From Paracoccus acridae (GTDB lineage Bacteria; Pseudomonadota; Alphaproteobacteria; Rhodobacterales; Rhodobacteraceae), in the NCBI RefSeq assembly GCF_014642735.1, contig NZ_BMIV01000008.1, positions 1 through 64,000 on the forward strand: a DNA stretch of 64,000 nt, read 5' to 3'. This document shows, in pieces, positions 52,372-59,692 of this stretch. The notes below the pieces were generated by a model. That model was not told the DNA's origin. It saw only the letters and a program-made list of their open reading frames with translations, and searched no databases. Positions within the stretch are counted from its first letter, which is position 1. Each line of letters begins with the position of its first letter. Both the position numbers and the translations under genes were made by a program.

Positions 52372-52806
52372 TCAGCGACGGGCCAGGATCAGGCCGACAA
52401 GGAAGCCGATGCCGGCGGCGATGCCCAGGGCTTGCGCAGGATTGCGCCGCACCATTACGGACACCTCGTCATAACGCTCCTCGGCGTAATGGGCGACTTC
52501 CGACGCTCTCTGCTGGCTGGTCTGGTAAAGACGCTCGGCCTCGGCCCTGGCGCGGCCTGCATATTCTCCGCCAGCCTCACGGGCGCGCTCGACATAGTCC
52601 TGCGCCGTATCGCGAGCGGTCTGGGCCATTTCCGCGCCGCGGTCCTTCAGGCTGCCTGCGGCAGAGTTCTGCGACATCTTGTCGGCAGTATCGCGGATGT
52701 CGTCGCCGACCTTCTTGGCGCCTTCGTTCAGATCCTTCTTCGCCTGCTGCCCGGCAGCCGTGGCGTCTTTCTTCATGTCATTTGAGGTGGGATTGTATTC
52801 AGCCAT
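52372..52806 (-). CDS. YqjD/ElaB (DUF883)-like membrane-anchored protein
   Basis: 144 aa. A long amphipathic helical part rich in Ala, Asp, Lys, Glu (LNEGAKKVGDDIRDTADKMSQN onward, CsbD/LEA-like) ends in VRRNPAQALGIAAGIGFLVGLILARR, the C-terminal single helix of YqjD/ElaB proteins, some of which bind ribosomes in stationary phase. The start ATG (52806) has CGGAGGACATTGAC upstream. Together with the next gene it looks like a yqjD-yqjE stress pair. A possible EcfG promoter stands before it. Confidence 0.82.
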   Translation of the reverse strand: MAEYNPTSNDMKKDATAAGQQAKKDLNEGAKKVGDDIRDTADKMSQNSAAGSLKDRGAEMAQTARDTAQDYVERAREAGGEYAGRARAEAERLYQTSQQRASEVAHYAEERYDEVSVMVRRNPAQALGIAAGIGFLVGLILARR

Positions 52807-52844
52807 GTCAATGTCCTCCGGTGTGTTGTCACCATCGGAACCTA

Positions 52845-52870
52845 AACACGCCGAACATGGCCATTGTTCC
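52845..52870 (-). promoter_or_regulatory. Possible general-stress (EcfG-type) promoter
   Basis: On the minus strand GGAAC (52870-52866), 17 bases, then TGTT (52848-52845), about 40 bases before the DUF883-like start. It fits the GGAAC-N16/17-GTT pattern, as does the site near the kaiC-like gene. Motif match only. Confidence 0.35.
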
Positions 52871-52910
52871 GAGAACGGAAAGAATAACTGAACGCAAGGG
52901 CTTGGAAGGA

Positions 52911-52987
52911 TGGTACCGCCTCCCCGGCTCGAACGGGGGACCTCTAGATCCACAATCTAGCGCTCTAACCAACTGAGCTAAGGCGGC
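52911..52987 (-). tRNA. tRNA-His (anticodon GTG)
   Basis: 77 bases with encoded CCA. Minus strand: acceptor GCCGCCT paired with AGGCGGT (G1-U72 wobble), D arm GCTC/GAGC, anticodon stem CTAGA/TCTAG around loop TTGTGGA (GTG), T arm CCCCG/CGGGG around TTCGAGC, discriminator A73. There is no G-1 pairing partner: position 73 is A, not C. This is the unusual histidine tRNA form known in a clade of alphaproteobacteria. Confidence 0.95.
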
Positions 52988-53087
52988 ACGGATGCGTTCT
53001 CTAACGCCGGTTTGACCCCGTTGCAAGCCCGTCTTGCCGTGAAATCGCACGCGGGATACAGAAAGCCATCACAGAAGGATAATGGTC

Positions 53088-53306
53088 ATGGGCATCAACA
53101 GCCAGAGCGACATCGCAGCCAATCTCCAGATCGGCCCCACCGACCAAGGGATGGTGCGGATCTATGTCGAGGCAGAAGGGGTTGACCTGCCCCTGGACTT
53201 CGATCCCGAGGAAGCGACCGAGATCGCCGAGGAATTGCTGGCGGCCGCCGAAGCGGCGCGCGACATGGGCAAGACCGGGGGAAAGCCTAAAAAGCCCCGG
53301 CGCTGA
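53088..53306 (+). CDS. DUF6324 family small protein
   Basis: 72 aa. Opening MGINSQSDIAANLQIGPTDQG, then a strand MVRIYVEAEGVDLPLDF and an acidic helix PEEATEIAEELLAAAEAAR with a basic tail. It matches the small alphaproteobacterial DUF6324 proteins as I recall them; function unknown. An ATG at 53082 is an alternative, nearer to AGAAGG. It ends inside the last 20 bases of the convergent mmcB gene. Confidence 0.8.
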   Translation: MGINSQSDIAANLQIGPTDQGMVRIYVEAEGVDLPLDFDPEEATEIAEELLAAAEAARDMGKTGGKPKKPRR

Positions 53307-53751
53307 ACGCGTCGGGATCCGTCAGGCCCTGCAGCCGCAGGGCCGAGGCGCGGGCGAAATCGCGCATGATCCTGCTGCGGCGTGCCCCCGCCAGCCGCGT
53401 TTCCGGCGCCATGCGCTGGATCTCAGCCCCATAGGCATCGGCGCAGATCAGGCCTGTATCGGGTGGCAACAGTTCGGACGGGAAGTCGCAATCGACGGCC
53501 CAGAAATAGCGGTCGCACCATTCGACATACCCCTGCCACTTGCGGTCGCCCATGAAGTCGGCGCGGCAGCTCTTGCATTCGATGATCCAGAATTCGCCTT
53601 TTGGCCCCATGCTGATGACATCGACCCGCAAGCCGCGGACCGGCGTGAATTCAGTCAGGACCGCATGATCCATGCTGCGCAGCAGCCGCCCGACGCCGCG
53701 CGCAAGACGTTGGCCCGGCATCGCCGGAAGGGTCGGATCCATCTGTGTCAT
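53287..53751 (-). CDS. mmcB: MmcB-family DNA repair protein
   Basis: 154 aa. A PD-(D/E)XK-like nuclease fold with RVDVISMGPKGEFWIIECKSCRADF (Asp and ECK) and CDRYFWAVDCDFP. In Caulobacter mmcB is a DNA-damage-induced repair gene. The start ATG (53751) has a weak ribosome site; an ATG at 53742 is the alternative. A 13-base palindrome lies directly upstream. Its 3' end overlaps the convergent DUF6324 gene by 20 bases. Confidence 0.9.
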   Translation of the reverse strand: MTQMDPTLPAMPGQRLARGVGRLLRSMDHAVLTEFTPVRGLRVDVISMGPKGEFWIIECKSCRADFMGDRKWQGYVEWCDRYFWAVDCDFPSELLPPDTGLICADAYGAEIQRMAPETRLAGARRSRIMRDFARASALRLQGLTDPDAFSAGAF

Positions 53752-53755
53752 GACG

Positions 53756-53768
53756 GTTCTTATAGAAC
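53756..53768. promoter_or_regulatory. Palindrome upstream of mmcB
   Basis: GTTCTTATAGAAC, arms GTTCT/AGAAC, 4 bases before the mmcB start. It contains the GTTC half-sites of LexA, but inverted; the alphaproteobacterial SOS box is a direct GTTC repeat with 7 bases between. It may be another regulator's site. Confidence 0.35.
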
Positions 53769-53886
53769 GAAGAGGAAACATCCTTCAACCCGCTTGAACC
53801 GCCCCTGGCCCGTGCCTATCTTCCGGGATGGCGGGTTTCTGCTCTTCTCGCGTGTGGCCATTTTTCCACTGGCCTATAATCTTTCC

Positions 53887-54029
53887 GAGGGGGCTGGCTC
53901 TGGCGTGACCCTGGTCTCGTTATCCGGCGCCCACCTGGTAATCCAGGCTTTCGGGAAATCTCGTGCTGCCGCGGTTGCTGCGGTTCCCGCCACCAGTTGA
54001 AACCGCCCTGCCCCGCAGCGGCGGTTTTT
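53887..54029 (+). ncRNA. ssrS: Candidate small RNA, possibly 6S RNA
   Basis: A consensus -10 TATAAT (53875-53880) predicts a start near 53887, and a strong hairpin with T run ends at 54029; no ribosome site or convincing frame lies between. The RNA can fold into a long hairpin: CUGG..GGCG (53894-53905) pairs with CGCC.CCAG (53988-53996) across a wide bubble. Inside, CCTGG-TAAT-CCAGG (53935-53948) and CCGC/GCGG (about 53969-53983) form local stems. The long rod with central bubble and a small 3'-side hairpin is the shape of 6S RNA, which binds RNA polymerase. 6S identity is inference; a -35 box is not clear. Confidence 0.5.
54001..54029 (+). terminator. Terminator of the candidate small RNA
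   Basis: AACCGCC-CTGC stem paired with GCAG-(C)-GGCGGTT, 3-base loop, then TTT. Confidence 0.8.
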
Positions 54030-54037
54030 CCATGCGA

Positions 54038-54063
54038 AAAGGGCGGCCTTGCGGGCCGCCCTT
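54038..54063 (-). terminator. Terminator of the DUF481 gene
   Basis: AAGGGCGGCC/GGCCGCCCTT inverted repeat followed on the minus strand by TTTTCGC, 24 bases beyond the stop codon at 54087. Confidence 0.85.
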
Positions 54064-54086
54064 CGTTCGCTTGTCCGTCGCTTGAC

Positions 54087-55058
54087 TTAGAAGCCGTAAA
54101 CGACCGAAACGCCCAAGGTGTTGTCCGTGCGGATCGGACGGTTTTCCTGGTATTCGGTGGTATAGCTGACGCGCGTCGCCAGCTGATCCGACATCTGGAA
54201 GTTCACGCCGAACTGGTTGGTGATCACGTCATCCGAATCTTCCGACGACAGATAGTCGGTGTCGTTGGTGATGAAGACCATGTCGTTGAAGCGGTGGTAC
54301 AGGCGCGACGACACGATGTAGCCGACGCCGCTGTCGGACGAATCCGTGACTTCTTCGCGGACAAAGACGCCGTCGCCATCCGGATCCACCAGATCGAAGC
54401 CCGACTTCTGCGCGCCGGTCTGGGTATAGCGGTAACCGATACCGGCCTGAACGCGCCATGCGGTCTGTTCGGTGTTGATCACGCGATAGCCCGGACCCAC
54501 GCCGATGAAGCCGTCACGGGCGAAGTCGCCCAGGTCATCTGCGACGTCGGCATCGCCGGCGGGGTTTGTAGGATCGTATTCGTCCCCGTTTGCCAGACCG
54601 TCGATGCTGAAACGGCCCAGGACGAAGGCATAGAAGCGGTCGTTGAAGTAGTAGGCGCCATCATAGATGACCGACACTTCTTCCTTGTCCTTGTCGCCGT
54701 CTTCGTCTTCGCCGAATTCAAGCAACATGCCGACCGACTGCTGCCAGGGACCGGCGTTGTTCGACACGCGGCCCGCCAGCGAGAAGTCCTGGCTTTCGTC
54801 GTTGCCGGTGCTGCCCGCATAGGTCAGAGCAAGCGAGCCGAACAGCCCTTCGCGACGATCCGGGTTGCCGAAGCGCGCGTCATCGTTGTCGCGGTCGAAG
54901 TCGTCCTGGACGGCGTCCTCGACATCGATGATGCGGTCGTTGATGCCGGAAATGCCGGTGGCGTCCGCGCCAGCGGCAATCTCGGTCTGGGCGAAGGCCG
55001 GGGCGGAAAGGGCGGCCATCAGCGCGGCGGAGCCGGTCAGCAGCGTAATTTTCTTCAT
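54087..55058 (-). CDS. Outer-membrane beta-barrel protein, DUF481 (YdiY-like)
   Basis: 323 aa. Signal peptide (about 1-23, ending APAFAQ) and an acidic region (about 40-70) followed by repeating amphipathic strands (LFGSLALTYAGSTGND, FSLAGRVSNNAGPWQQSVGM, AWRVQAGIGYRYTQTG). The chain ends in VVYGF, the C-terminal aromatic signal for outer-membrane assembly. DUF481 proteins are salt- or stress-linked porin-like barrels in other bacteria. The gene stands alone between its own terminator and a long AT-rich leader. Confidence 0.88.
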   Translation of the reverse strand: MKKITLLTGSAALMAALSAPAFAQTEIAAGADATGISGINDRIIDVEDAVQDDFDRDNDDARFGNPDRREGLFGSLALTYAGSTGNDESQDFSLAGRVSNNAGPWQQSVGMLLEFGEDEDGDKDKEEVSVIYDGAYYFNDRFYAFVLGRFSIDGLANGDEYDPTNPAGDADVADDLGDFARDGFIGVGPGYRVINTEQTAWRVQAGIGYRYTQTGAQKSGFDLVDPDGDGVFVREEVTDSSDSGVGYIVSSRLYHRFNDMVFITNDTDYLSSEDSDDVITNQFGVNFQMSDQLATRVSYTTEYQENRPIRTDNTLGVSVVYGF

Positions 55059-55467
55059 CTCATCCTCACGAGCTGAGTTTGGTTGTTCTGAACGCCGTTC
55101 GGACGCCAGAGCATCTCTGCGAAAGATGAAGTAATACCACCTGTCCTTGGTTCACAGACCCCCGAGAATCATGACAGCTTCCCGAAAACGTGAGGGTCAG
55201 CGGCGCGGCAGGTAGTAGGCAAAATCATGCTGAAACATGGTGTTGATGACTTCACAGGGAACCGAATACCTATTCCCTGAAGTAGTTAACGCATCTAAAT
55301 AAAAGTATCCTGCTACGCAAAAGAAGATAATCCCGGGCTGACCCGACCTCTGCAATAAAGCCGTGACTGCCTATTCGGAGGGCAGTTTTTCAAGATGGGT
55401 CATTTATGCAATCTGTTGCATAATCGACACGATAATCAACCTTTCGTGTCAGACCTGCACGTTGCCG
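55059..55467. other. AT-rich intergenic region upstream of the DUF481 gene
   Basis: About 410 bases, clearly lower in GC than the rest, with no ORF. It holds the palindrome GAACGCCGTTC (55090-55100, 32 bases before the DUF481 start), a terminator-like hairpin ACTGCC/GGCAGT with T run on the plus strand (55366-55390), and the palindrome at 55404-55423 listed separately. The plus-strand terminator has no known gene ahead of it, so a small plus-strand RNA is possible. Confidence 0.5.
55404..55423. promoter_or_regulatory. Perfect 8-bp inverted repeat, likely operator
   Basis: TTATGCAA-TCTG-TTGCATAA, arms fully complementary with a 4-base spacer. The form is that of a dimeric-regulator site. The regulator is not known to me. 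Confidence 0.5.
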
Positions 55468-55773
55468 CTATTTTCGACCTGCGCGTGCGACGGATCTTTG
55501 CGGAACGGCGACCATCCTGGGACGTAAGATCCAGGCGCGCCTGCCTGTAGAAGGGGGCGTTTCCGCCTGCATCATCACGACAATCGCAAACTGGACGCCT
55601 GCGAAGACGATGGCGTTGAAGAACACCAGCATGCACAGGGCCAGCCAGCCCGACGGGCTGTTGAGGATCAGGTGGCGCAGATGCCCCACATCCAGGGCCA
55701 ACAGGGCGGCAACGAAGCAACAGGCCAGTGCAGCGCCGATCAGGACACTGCGAATATAGACGCGAACCATCAT
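55468..55773 (-). CDS. Small membrane protein next to nusB
   Basis: 101 aa from ATG 55773. Two membrane helices (VLIGAALACCFVAALLALDV and GWLALCMLVFFNAIVFAGVQFAIVVMM) joined by a short loop, then a basic tail. Related small proteins lie behind nusB in other Rhodobacteraceae (recalled). Function unknown. Several ATGs are possible (55773, 55779, 55809, 55818); 55773 is used because it opens just before the first helix with GGGGTC upstream. It starts 77 bases after the nusB stop on the same strand. Confidence 0.6.
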   Translation of the reverse strand: MMVRVYIRSVLIGAALACCFVAALLALDVGHLRHLILNSPSGWLALCMLVFFNAIVFAGVQFAIVVMMQAETPPSTGRRAWILRPRMVAVPQRSVARAGRK

Positions 55774-55849
55774 CGGCATGGCGGACCCCATAAGGCAGAA
55801 GCCTAACATATAGGGCATCCGCGCCAGAAATGCAGGAAAAATCGCTGGG

Positions 55850-56338
55850 TCAGAAAGCCTCGGGACGCAGTTCGCGGGCGACGTGGTCCAGCACGGCATT
55901 GACGAACTTCGGCTCTCGGCCATCGGGGAAGAAGGCTTCCGCCAACCGTACATATTCGGTGATGACGACCCTGGGCGGGGTTTGCGGCGTCACGAGTTCG
56001 GCGCCCGCCGCGCGGAACAGAGCGCGCAGAACCGGATCGATCCGGTCGATCGGCCATTTCGCGACCAGGCCCCGGTCCGTCGCCTGGTCGATCCGCGACT
56101 GCCAGTTCACCGCCGAATCCACGATGCGGCCGAACAATCCTTCGTCTGCGGGCAGGTATTGGCCGTCCTCATCCTCGGCGCCCAGGCGATGGATCTCGAA
56201 TTCCCGCATCACGCGGTCGGCGGACTGGCCGGCTGCTTCCATCTGATAAAGGGCTTGAACCGCATAGAAACGCGCCCCGCTGCTTTTCGCCCGGCGGTCG
56301 GCGCGCTTGTCGGTCGGCTTGTCGTCGTTCGGGTTCAT
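55850..56338 (-). CDS. nusB: Transcription antitermination factor NusB
   Basis: 162 aa. All-helical NusB fold with ARFYAVQALYQMEAAGQ near the start, and RIDPVLRALFRAAGAELV, PRVVITEYVRLAEAFF and EPKFVNAVLDHVARELR at the C-terminal half, all typical. It helps RNA polymerase through rRNA operons. Start ATG (56338) leaves a short charged tail (NPNDDKPTDKRADRRAK). It lies 53 bases downstream of riboflavin synthase; the ribH gene found between them in many bacteria is absent. Confidence 0.95.
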   Translation of the reverse strand: MNPNDDKPTDKRADRRAKSSGARFYAVQALYQMEAAGQSADRVMREFEIHRLGAEDEDGQYLPADEGLFGRIVDSAVNWQSRIDQATDRGLVAKWPIDRIDPVLRALFRAAGAELVTPQTPPRVVITEYVRLAEAFFPDGREPKFVNAVLDHVARELRPEAF

Positions 56339-56391
56339 GGGATCAGGCCTTGCACAAAGACCGGCTGCAATGGAACGAAAGCCGCCCCGCG

Positions 56392-57009
56392 TCAAGCCCC
56401 GGAAGGCAGGGGCGCGCCCATGGCCTCGGCCAGGCGGGCGACATAGCGGGCCAGGGTGTCGATCTCGAGGTTGACGGCATCGCCCTGGGCGACCGCGCCC
56501 CAGGTTGTCACCTGCCGGGTATGCGGGATCAGATTGACGCCGAAGCGATTGCCCTCGACCTCGTTCACGGTCAGCGAGGTGCCGTTCAGCGCGACCGAGC
56601 CCTTGGGCGCGATATACCGGGCCAAGGCGGCCGGGGCCTCGAAGGTCAGGCGCAGGCTGTCGCCTTCGTCCTGCATGGCGATCACGCGGGCCACGCCATC
56701 GACATGCCCGCTGACGATATGGCCGCCCAGTTCGTCGCCCACCCGCAGCGCGCGTTCAAGGTTCAGGCGCTTTCCAACCTGCCAGCCCTCCGCGCCGATA
56801 TTCGTCTTGGACAGCGTCTCGGCCGAGATATCGACCGCGAACCACCCCTGCCCCTTGTCCACCACCGTCAGGCAAACTCCGTCGCACGCGATCGAGGCGC
56901 CCATATCGACGGTCGCCATGTCATAGCCGCAGTCGATCCGGGCGCGCATGTCGCCGCGCATCTCGACTGTTGCGACCGTGCCGATATCCGTGATGATGCC
57001 TGTGAACAC
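56392..57009 (-). CDS. ribE: Riboflavin synthase alpha chain
   Basis: 205 aa, two similar lumazine-binding barrels. The N-terminal motif FTGIITDIG and the repeats GASIACDGVCLTVV and GSVALNGTSLTVNEVEG mark the two halves; GHIVSGHVDG is the substrate site. It turns two 6,7-dimethyl-8-ribityllumazine into riboflavin. Start is GTG (57009): it places FTGII at residue 2, as in the family, and AGAGG stands upstream; an ATG start would add 8 residues not found in homologs. Confidence 0.96.
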   Translation of the reverse strand: MFTGIITDIGTVATVEMRGDMRARIDCGYDMATVDMGASIACDGVCLTVVDKGQGWFAVDISAETLSKTNIGAEGWQVGKRLNLERALRVGDELGGHIVSGHVDGVARVIAMQDEGDSLRLTFEAPAALARYIAPKGSVALNGTSLTVNEVEGNRFGVNLIPHTRQVTTWGAVAQGDAVNLEIDTLARYVARLAEAMGAPLPSGA

Positions 57010-57115
57010 GCCAAAACCTCTTTCCTTCGGCAAAGACCTAGGCGATAGCGTATTTCAGCGCAAGCATCGTACGCTCCGCCGTCTGCCCCTGCCGCGCTGC
57101 TGACAGGAGGGGGTC

Positions 57116-58444
57116 GTGCTTCAGGATCGTCACACATCGTCTCGAACATCCGCCGCGCCTCAGCGCGTGTCGCGTGTGTTTCTGCTGCTGCAGGGTCCGC
57201 ACGGACCCTTCTTCGACCGCCTGGGCCGGCTGCTGCGCGCGTCAGGTGCGCAGGTCTGGCGCTGCGCCTTCAACGCAGGGGACGAATTCTTCTGGTCCGA
57301 CCCCGCGCATCTGCTGCGCCACACGGGCAGCGGGGCCGACTGGCCCGCGCATCTGGACCGGATCATCGCCGAAAAAGGGGTGACGGATATCGTCCTTTAC
57401 GGCGACGTGCGTCCCATCCATGCCGCCGCGCGCATGGCGGCGCAGGCCGGGAACCTGCGGCTGCACGTCTTCGAGGAAGGCTATCTGCGTCCCTTCTGGA
57501 TCAGCTATGAACGCGGCGGCTCGAACGGCCATTCGGCCTTGCTGGACATTTCGCTTTCGGACATGCGGGCCACCTTGCGCGACACGACGGCCGAGATCCG
57601 CCACCCGCCCGCCCATTGGGGCGACATGCGCCAGCACAAGGCCTATGGCGCCTTTTATCACTTCCTCGTCCTGGTTGCGAACCGCCGCTATCGCCAGTTC
57701 GCCAGCCATCGCTCGCTTCCCGTCTTTCACGAATTCCGGCTGAACCTGGTCCGGCTGATGCTGACGCCGTTTCATTCGCTGACCCGTGCGGTCCAGTGGC
57801 GACGCTTCCGGCTGTCGGGCCACCCCTATCTGCTGGTGCCGATGCAACTGGAGCATGATTCGAACATGCTGGGCCATTCCCCCTTCGCCGGGAACAGGGA
57901 TTTCGTCGAACGGGTCATCGCGGAATTCGCCCGTTCCGCGCCCCGCCATCAACACCTGCTGTTCAAGGCGCATCCGCTGGAGGACGGGCGGGCCAGGAAC
58001 CGCAGGTCGATCCGGGAGATCGCTGAACGGCACGGGGTGTCAGACAGGGTGCATTACTTCCGCGGCGGCAAGCTGGCCGACATGATGGCCCACGCCCGCG
58101 CGATCATCACCGTGAACTCGACCGCAGCCCAGCAGGCGCTGTGGCGCGGCCTGCCCGTCAAGGCCCTGGGCCGCGCGGTTTATTGCAAGCCGGGGCTGGT
58201 GTCGGGTCAGTCCCTGTCCGATTTCCTGGCCCATCCCCAGCAGCCGGACACCACCGCATATCGCATCTTCCGCAATTACCTGCTGCAGACCAGTCAGGTG
58301 CCGGGGGGGTTCTATTCACGCCGGTCCCGCGCCCATGCGCTGCGGCTGGTCGCAGACCTGATCCTGGCACCCGAGGATCCGTACCAGGCCCTCGCCTCTG
58401 GGCGCTTCCACCGTCGCCAGCAGATCGGCGAAGTTCTGGACTAG
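57116..58444 (+). CDS. kpsS: Capsule polysaccharide protein KpsS-like (Kdo transferase)
   Basis: 442 aa. The capsule-synthesis KpsS/LipB family that adds Kdo residues to the lipid anchor of group 2-type capsules. Motifs: FLLLQGPHGPFFDRLGRLL at the N-terminus, HVFEEGYLRPFWISYERGG, YLLVPMQLEHDSNM, HLLFKAHPLEDGR and ITVNSTAAQQALWRGLPVKAL, the last typical of these GT-B transferases. Start GTG (57116) with a strong AGGAGGGG. First of three capsule genes; 101 bases to the next. Confidence 0.93.
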   Translation: MLQDRHTSSRTSAAPQRVSRVFLLLQGPHGPFFDRLGRLLRASGAQVWRCAFNAGDEFFWSDPAHLLRHTGSGADWPAHLDRIIAEKGVTDIVLYGDVRPIHAAARMAAQAGNLRLHVFEEGYLRPFWISYERGGSNGHSALLDISLSDMRATLRDTTAEIRHPPAHWGDMRQHKAYGAFYHFLVLVANRRYRQFASHRSLPVFHEFRLNLVRLMLTPFHSLTRAVQWRRFRLSGHPYLLVPMQLEHDSNMLGHSPFAGNRDFVERVIAEFARSAPRHQHLLFKAHPLEDGRARNRRSIREIAERHGVSDRVHYFRGGKLADMMAHARAIITVNSTAAQQALWRGLPVKALGRAVYCKPGLVSGQSLSDFLAHPQQPDTTAYRIFRNYLLQTSQVPGGFYSRRSRAHALRLVADLILAPEDPYQALASGRFHRRQQIGEVLD

Positions 58445-58545
58445 GGTTCAGGAATGTGTGGCGTCCGCGTCCCGCCCAGTCTAGATTGCGCGCACAACCG
58501 GACGTCAAGTCCGGGCCAAGGAACAGGAGTTTTTGAGAGGTGACA

Positions 58546-59685
58546 GTGAAGCTTTCTCCTGCCCGTCCAGGGGCGGGCGTGGCCATGCGCATGGTCCTGA
58601 TCGCCGCCATGACATTGCTTGCGGCATGCAGCCTGCCGCGTTCCGGCCCAAGCAAGAACGAGATCTATTCGGGTGCTGTCGAAAAGGGCGGCAACACGCA
58701 TGTGATCTATGTGAACGATCATGTCGCCCGTGCCACGAACTTCGCCCCGTCCTATGGCTTTTCCAACAGCTTCCTGCGCGCCGGGCAGGTCGGCGCGGAC
58801 GAGATTCGGGCCGGCGACGTGCTGGGCCTGGCCATCTGGGAAAACGTCGATGACGGGCTGCTGACCTCGCTTGGGGCCAGTTCGACCGCCTTGCAGGAAA
58901 TCCAGGTGGACAGCGGCGGCTATATCTTCGTGCCCTATGCGGGCCGGGTGCAGGCGGCGGGCAACACGCCCGACCAGTTGCGGCAGATCATCACCGAACG
59001 GCTGGCGACGCAGACCCCCGACCCGCAGGTGACGGTGGCCCGCGTGGCGGGCGACGGTGCCACGGTGTCGGTCATGGGCAAGGTGACGGCACAGGGCGTC
59101 TATCCGATCGAACGCCCGACCCGGACGTTGTCGGCCATGCTGGCGCGGGCGGGCGGCGTGTCGATCGAACCCGAGATCGCCGTCATCACCGTCAAGCGCG
59201 GCAACGACAATGGCAAGGTCTGGCTGACGGATCTGTATTCCAACGCCAGCAACGACATCGCGCTGCGCCCCGGCGATGTCATCCTGGTCGAGGAGGATCA
59301 GCGCAGCTTCACCGCCTTGGGCGCGCTTGGCGGCCAGACCCGCGTTCCCCTGGGGAACGAGATGATCAACGGGGTCGAAGCCGTGGCCATGGTGGGCGGC
59401 CTGAACTCCAACCTGGCCGATCCGACCGGTGTCTTCATCCTGCGGGATGAGCCGGAATCGGTCGCGTCCCGCGTGCTGGGCAAGACCGTGTCCGGATCGC
59501 AGCGCATCGCCTATGTGCTGGACCTGACGCGGCCCAACGGGCTGTTTCTGGCGCGCGACTTCCTGATCCGGGACGGGGACACGGTCTATGTGACCGAAGC
59601 GCCCTATGTTCAGTGGCAGAAGCGGCTGGCCGCGCTGATAGGGCCGATCAATTCGGCGAACTCGCTGCAGAACCTGACCCAGTGA
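58546..59685 (+). CDS. Polysaccharide export lipoprotein, KpsD/Wza-like
   Basis: 379 aa. Lipoprotein signal with lipobox LAAC (about residues 24-27). The polysaccharide-export domain follows (IRAGDVLGLAIWENV, then the SLBB-like repeats VSVMGKVTAQGVYPIERPTRTLSAML and FTALGALGGQTRVPLGNEMINGVEAVAMVGGL). It forms the outer membrane channel for capsule. Start GTG at 58546 is chosen because GAGAGG lies 6 bases ahead; GTG at 58540 would overlap it. kpsC starts 7 bases after its stop. Confidence 0.92.
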   Translation: MKLSPARPGAGVAMRMVLIAAMTLLAACSLPRSGPSKNEIYSGAVEKGGNTHVIYVNDHVARATNFAPSYGFSNSFLRAGQVGADEIRAGDVLGLAIWENVDDGLLTSLGASSTALQEIQVDSGGYIFVPYAGRVQAAGNTPDQLRQIITERLATQTPDPQVTVARVAGDGATVSVMGKVTAQGVYPIERPTRTLSAMLARAGGVSIEPEIAVITVKRGNDNGKVWLTDLYSNASNDIALRPGDVILVEEDQRSFTALGALGGQTRVPLGNEMINGVEAVAMVGGLNSNLADPTGVFILRDEPESVASRVLGKTVSGSQRIAYVLDLTRPNGLFLARDFLIRDGDTVYVTEAPYVQWQKRLAALIGPINSANSLQNLTQ

Positions 59686-59692
59686 CGCGCGG

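Noticed and set aside
57010..57115. FMN riboswitch before riboflavin synthase
   Set aside because: The 106-base gap is too short and lacks the conserved RFN-element blocks.
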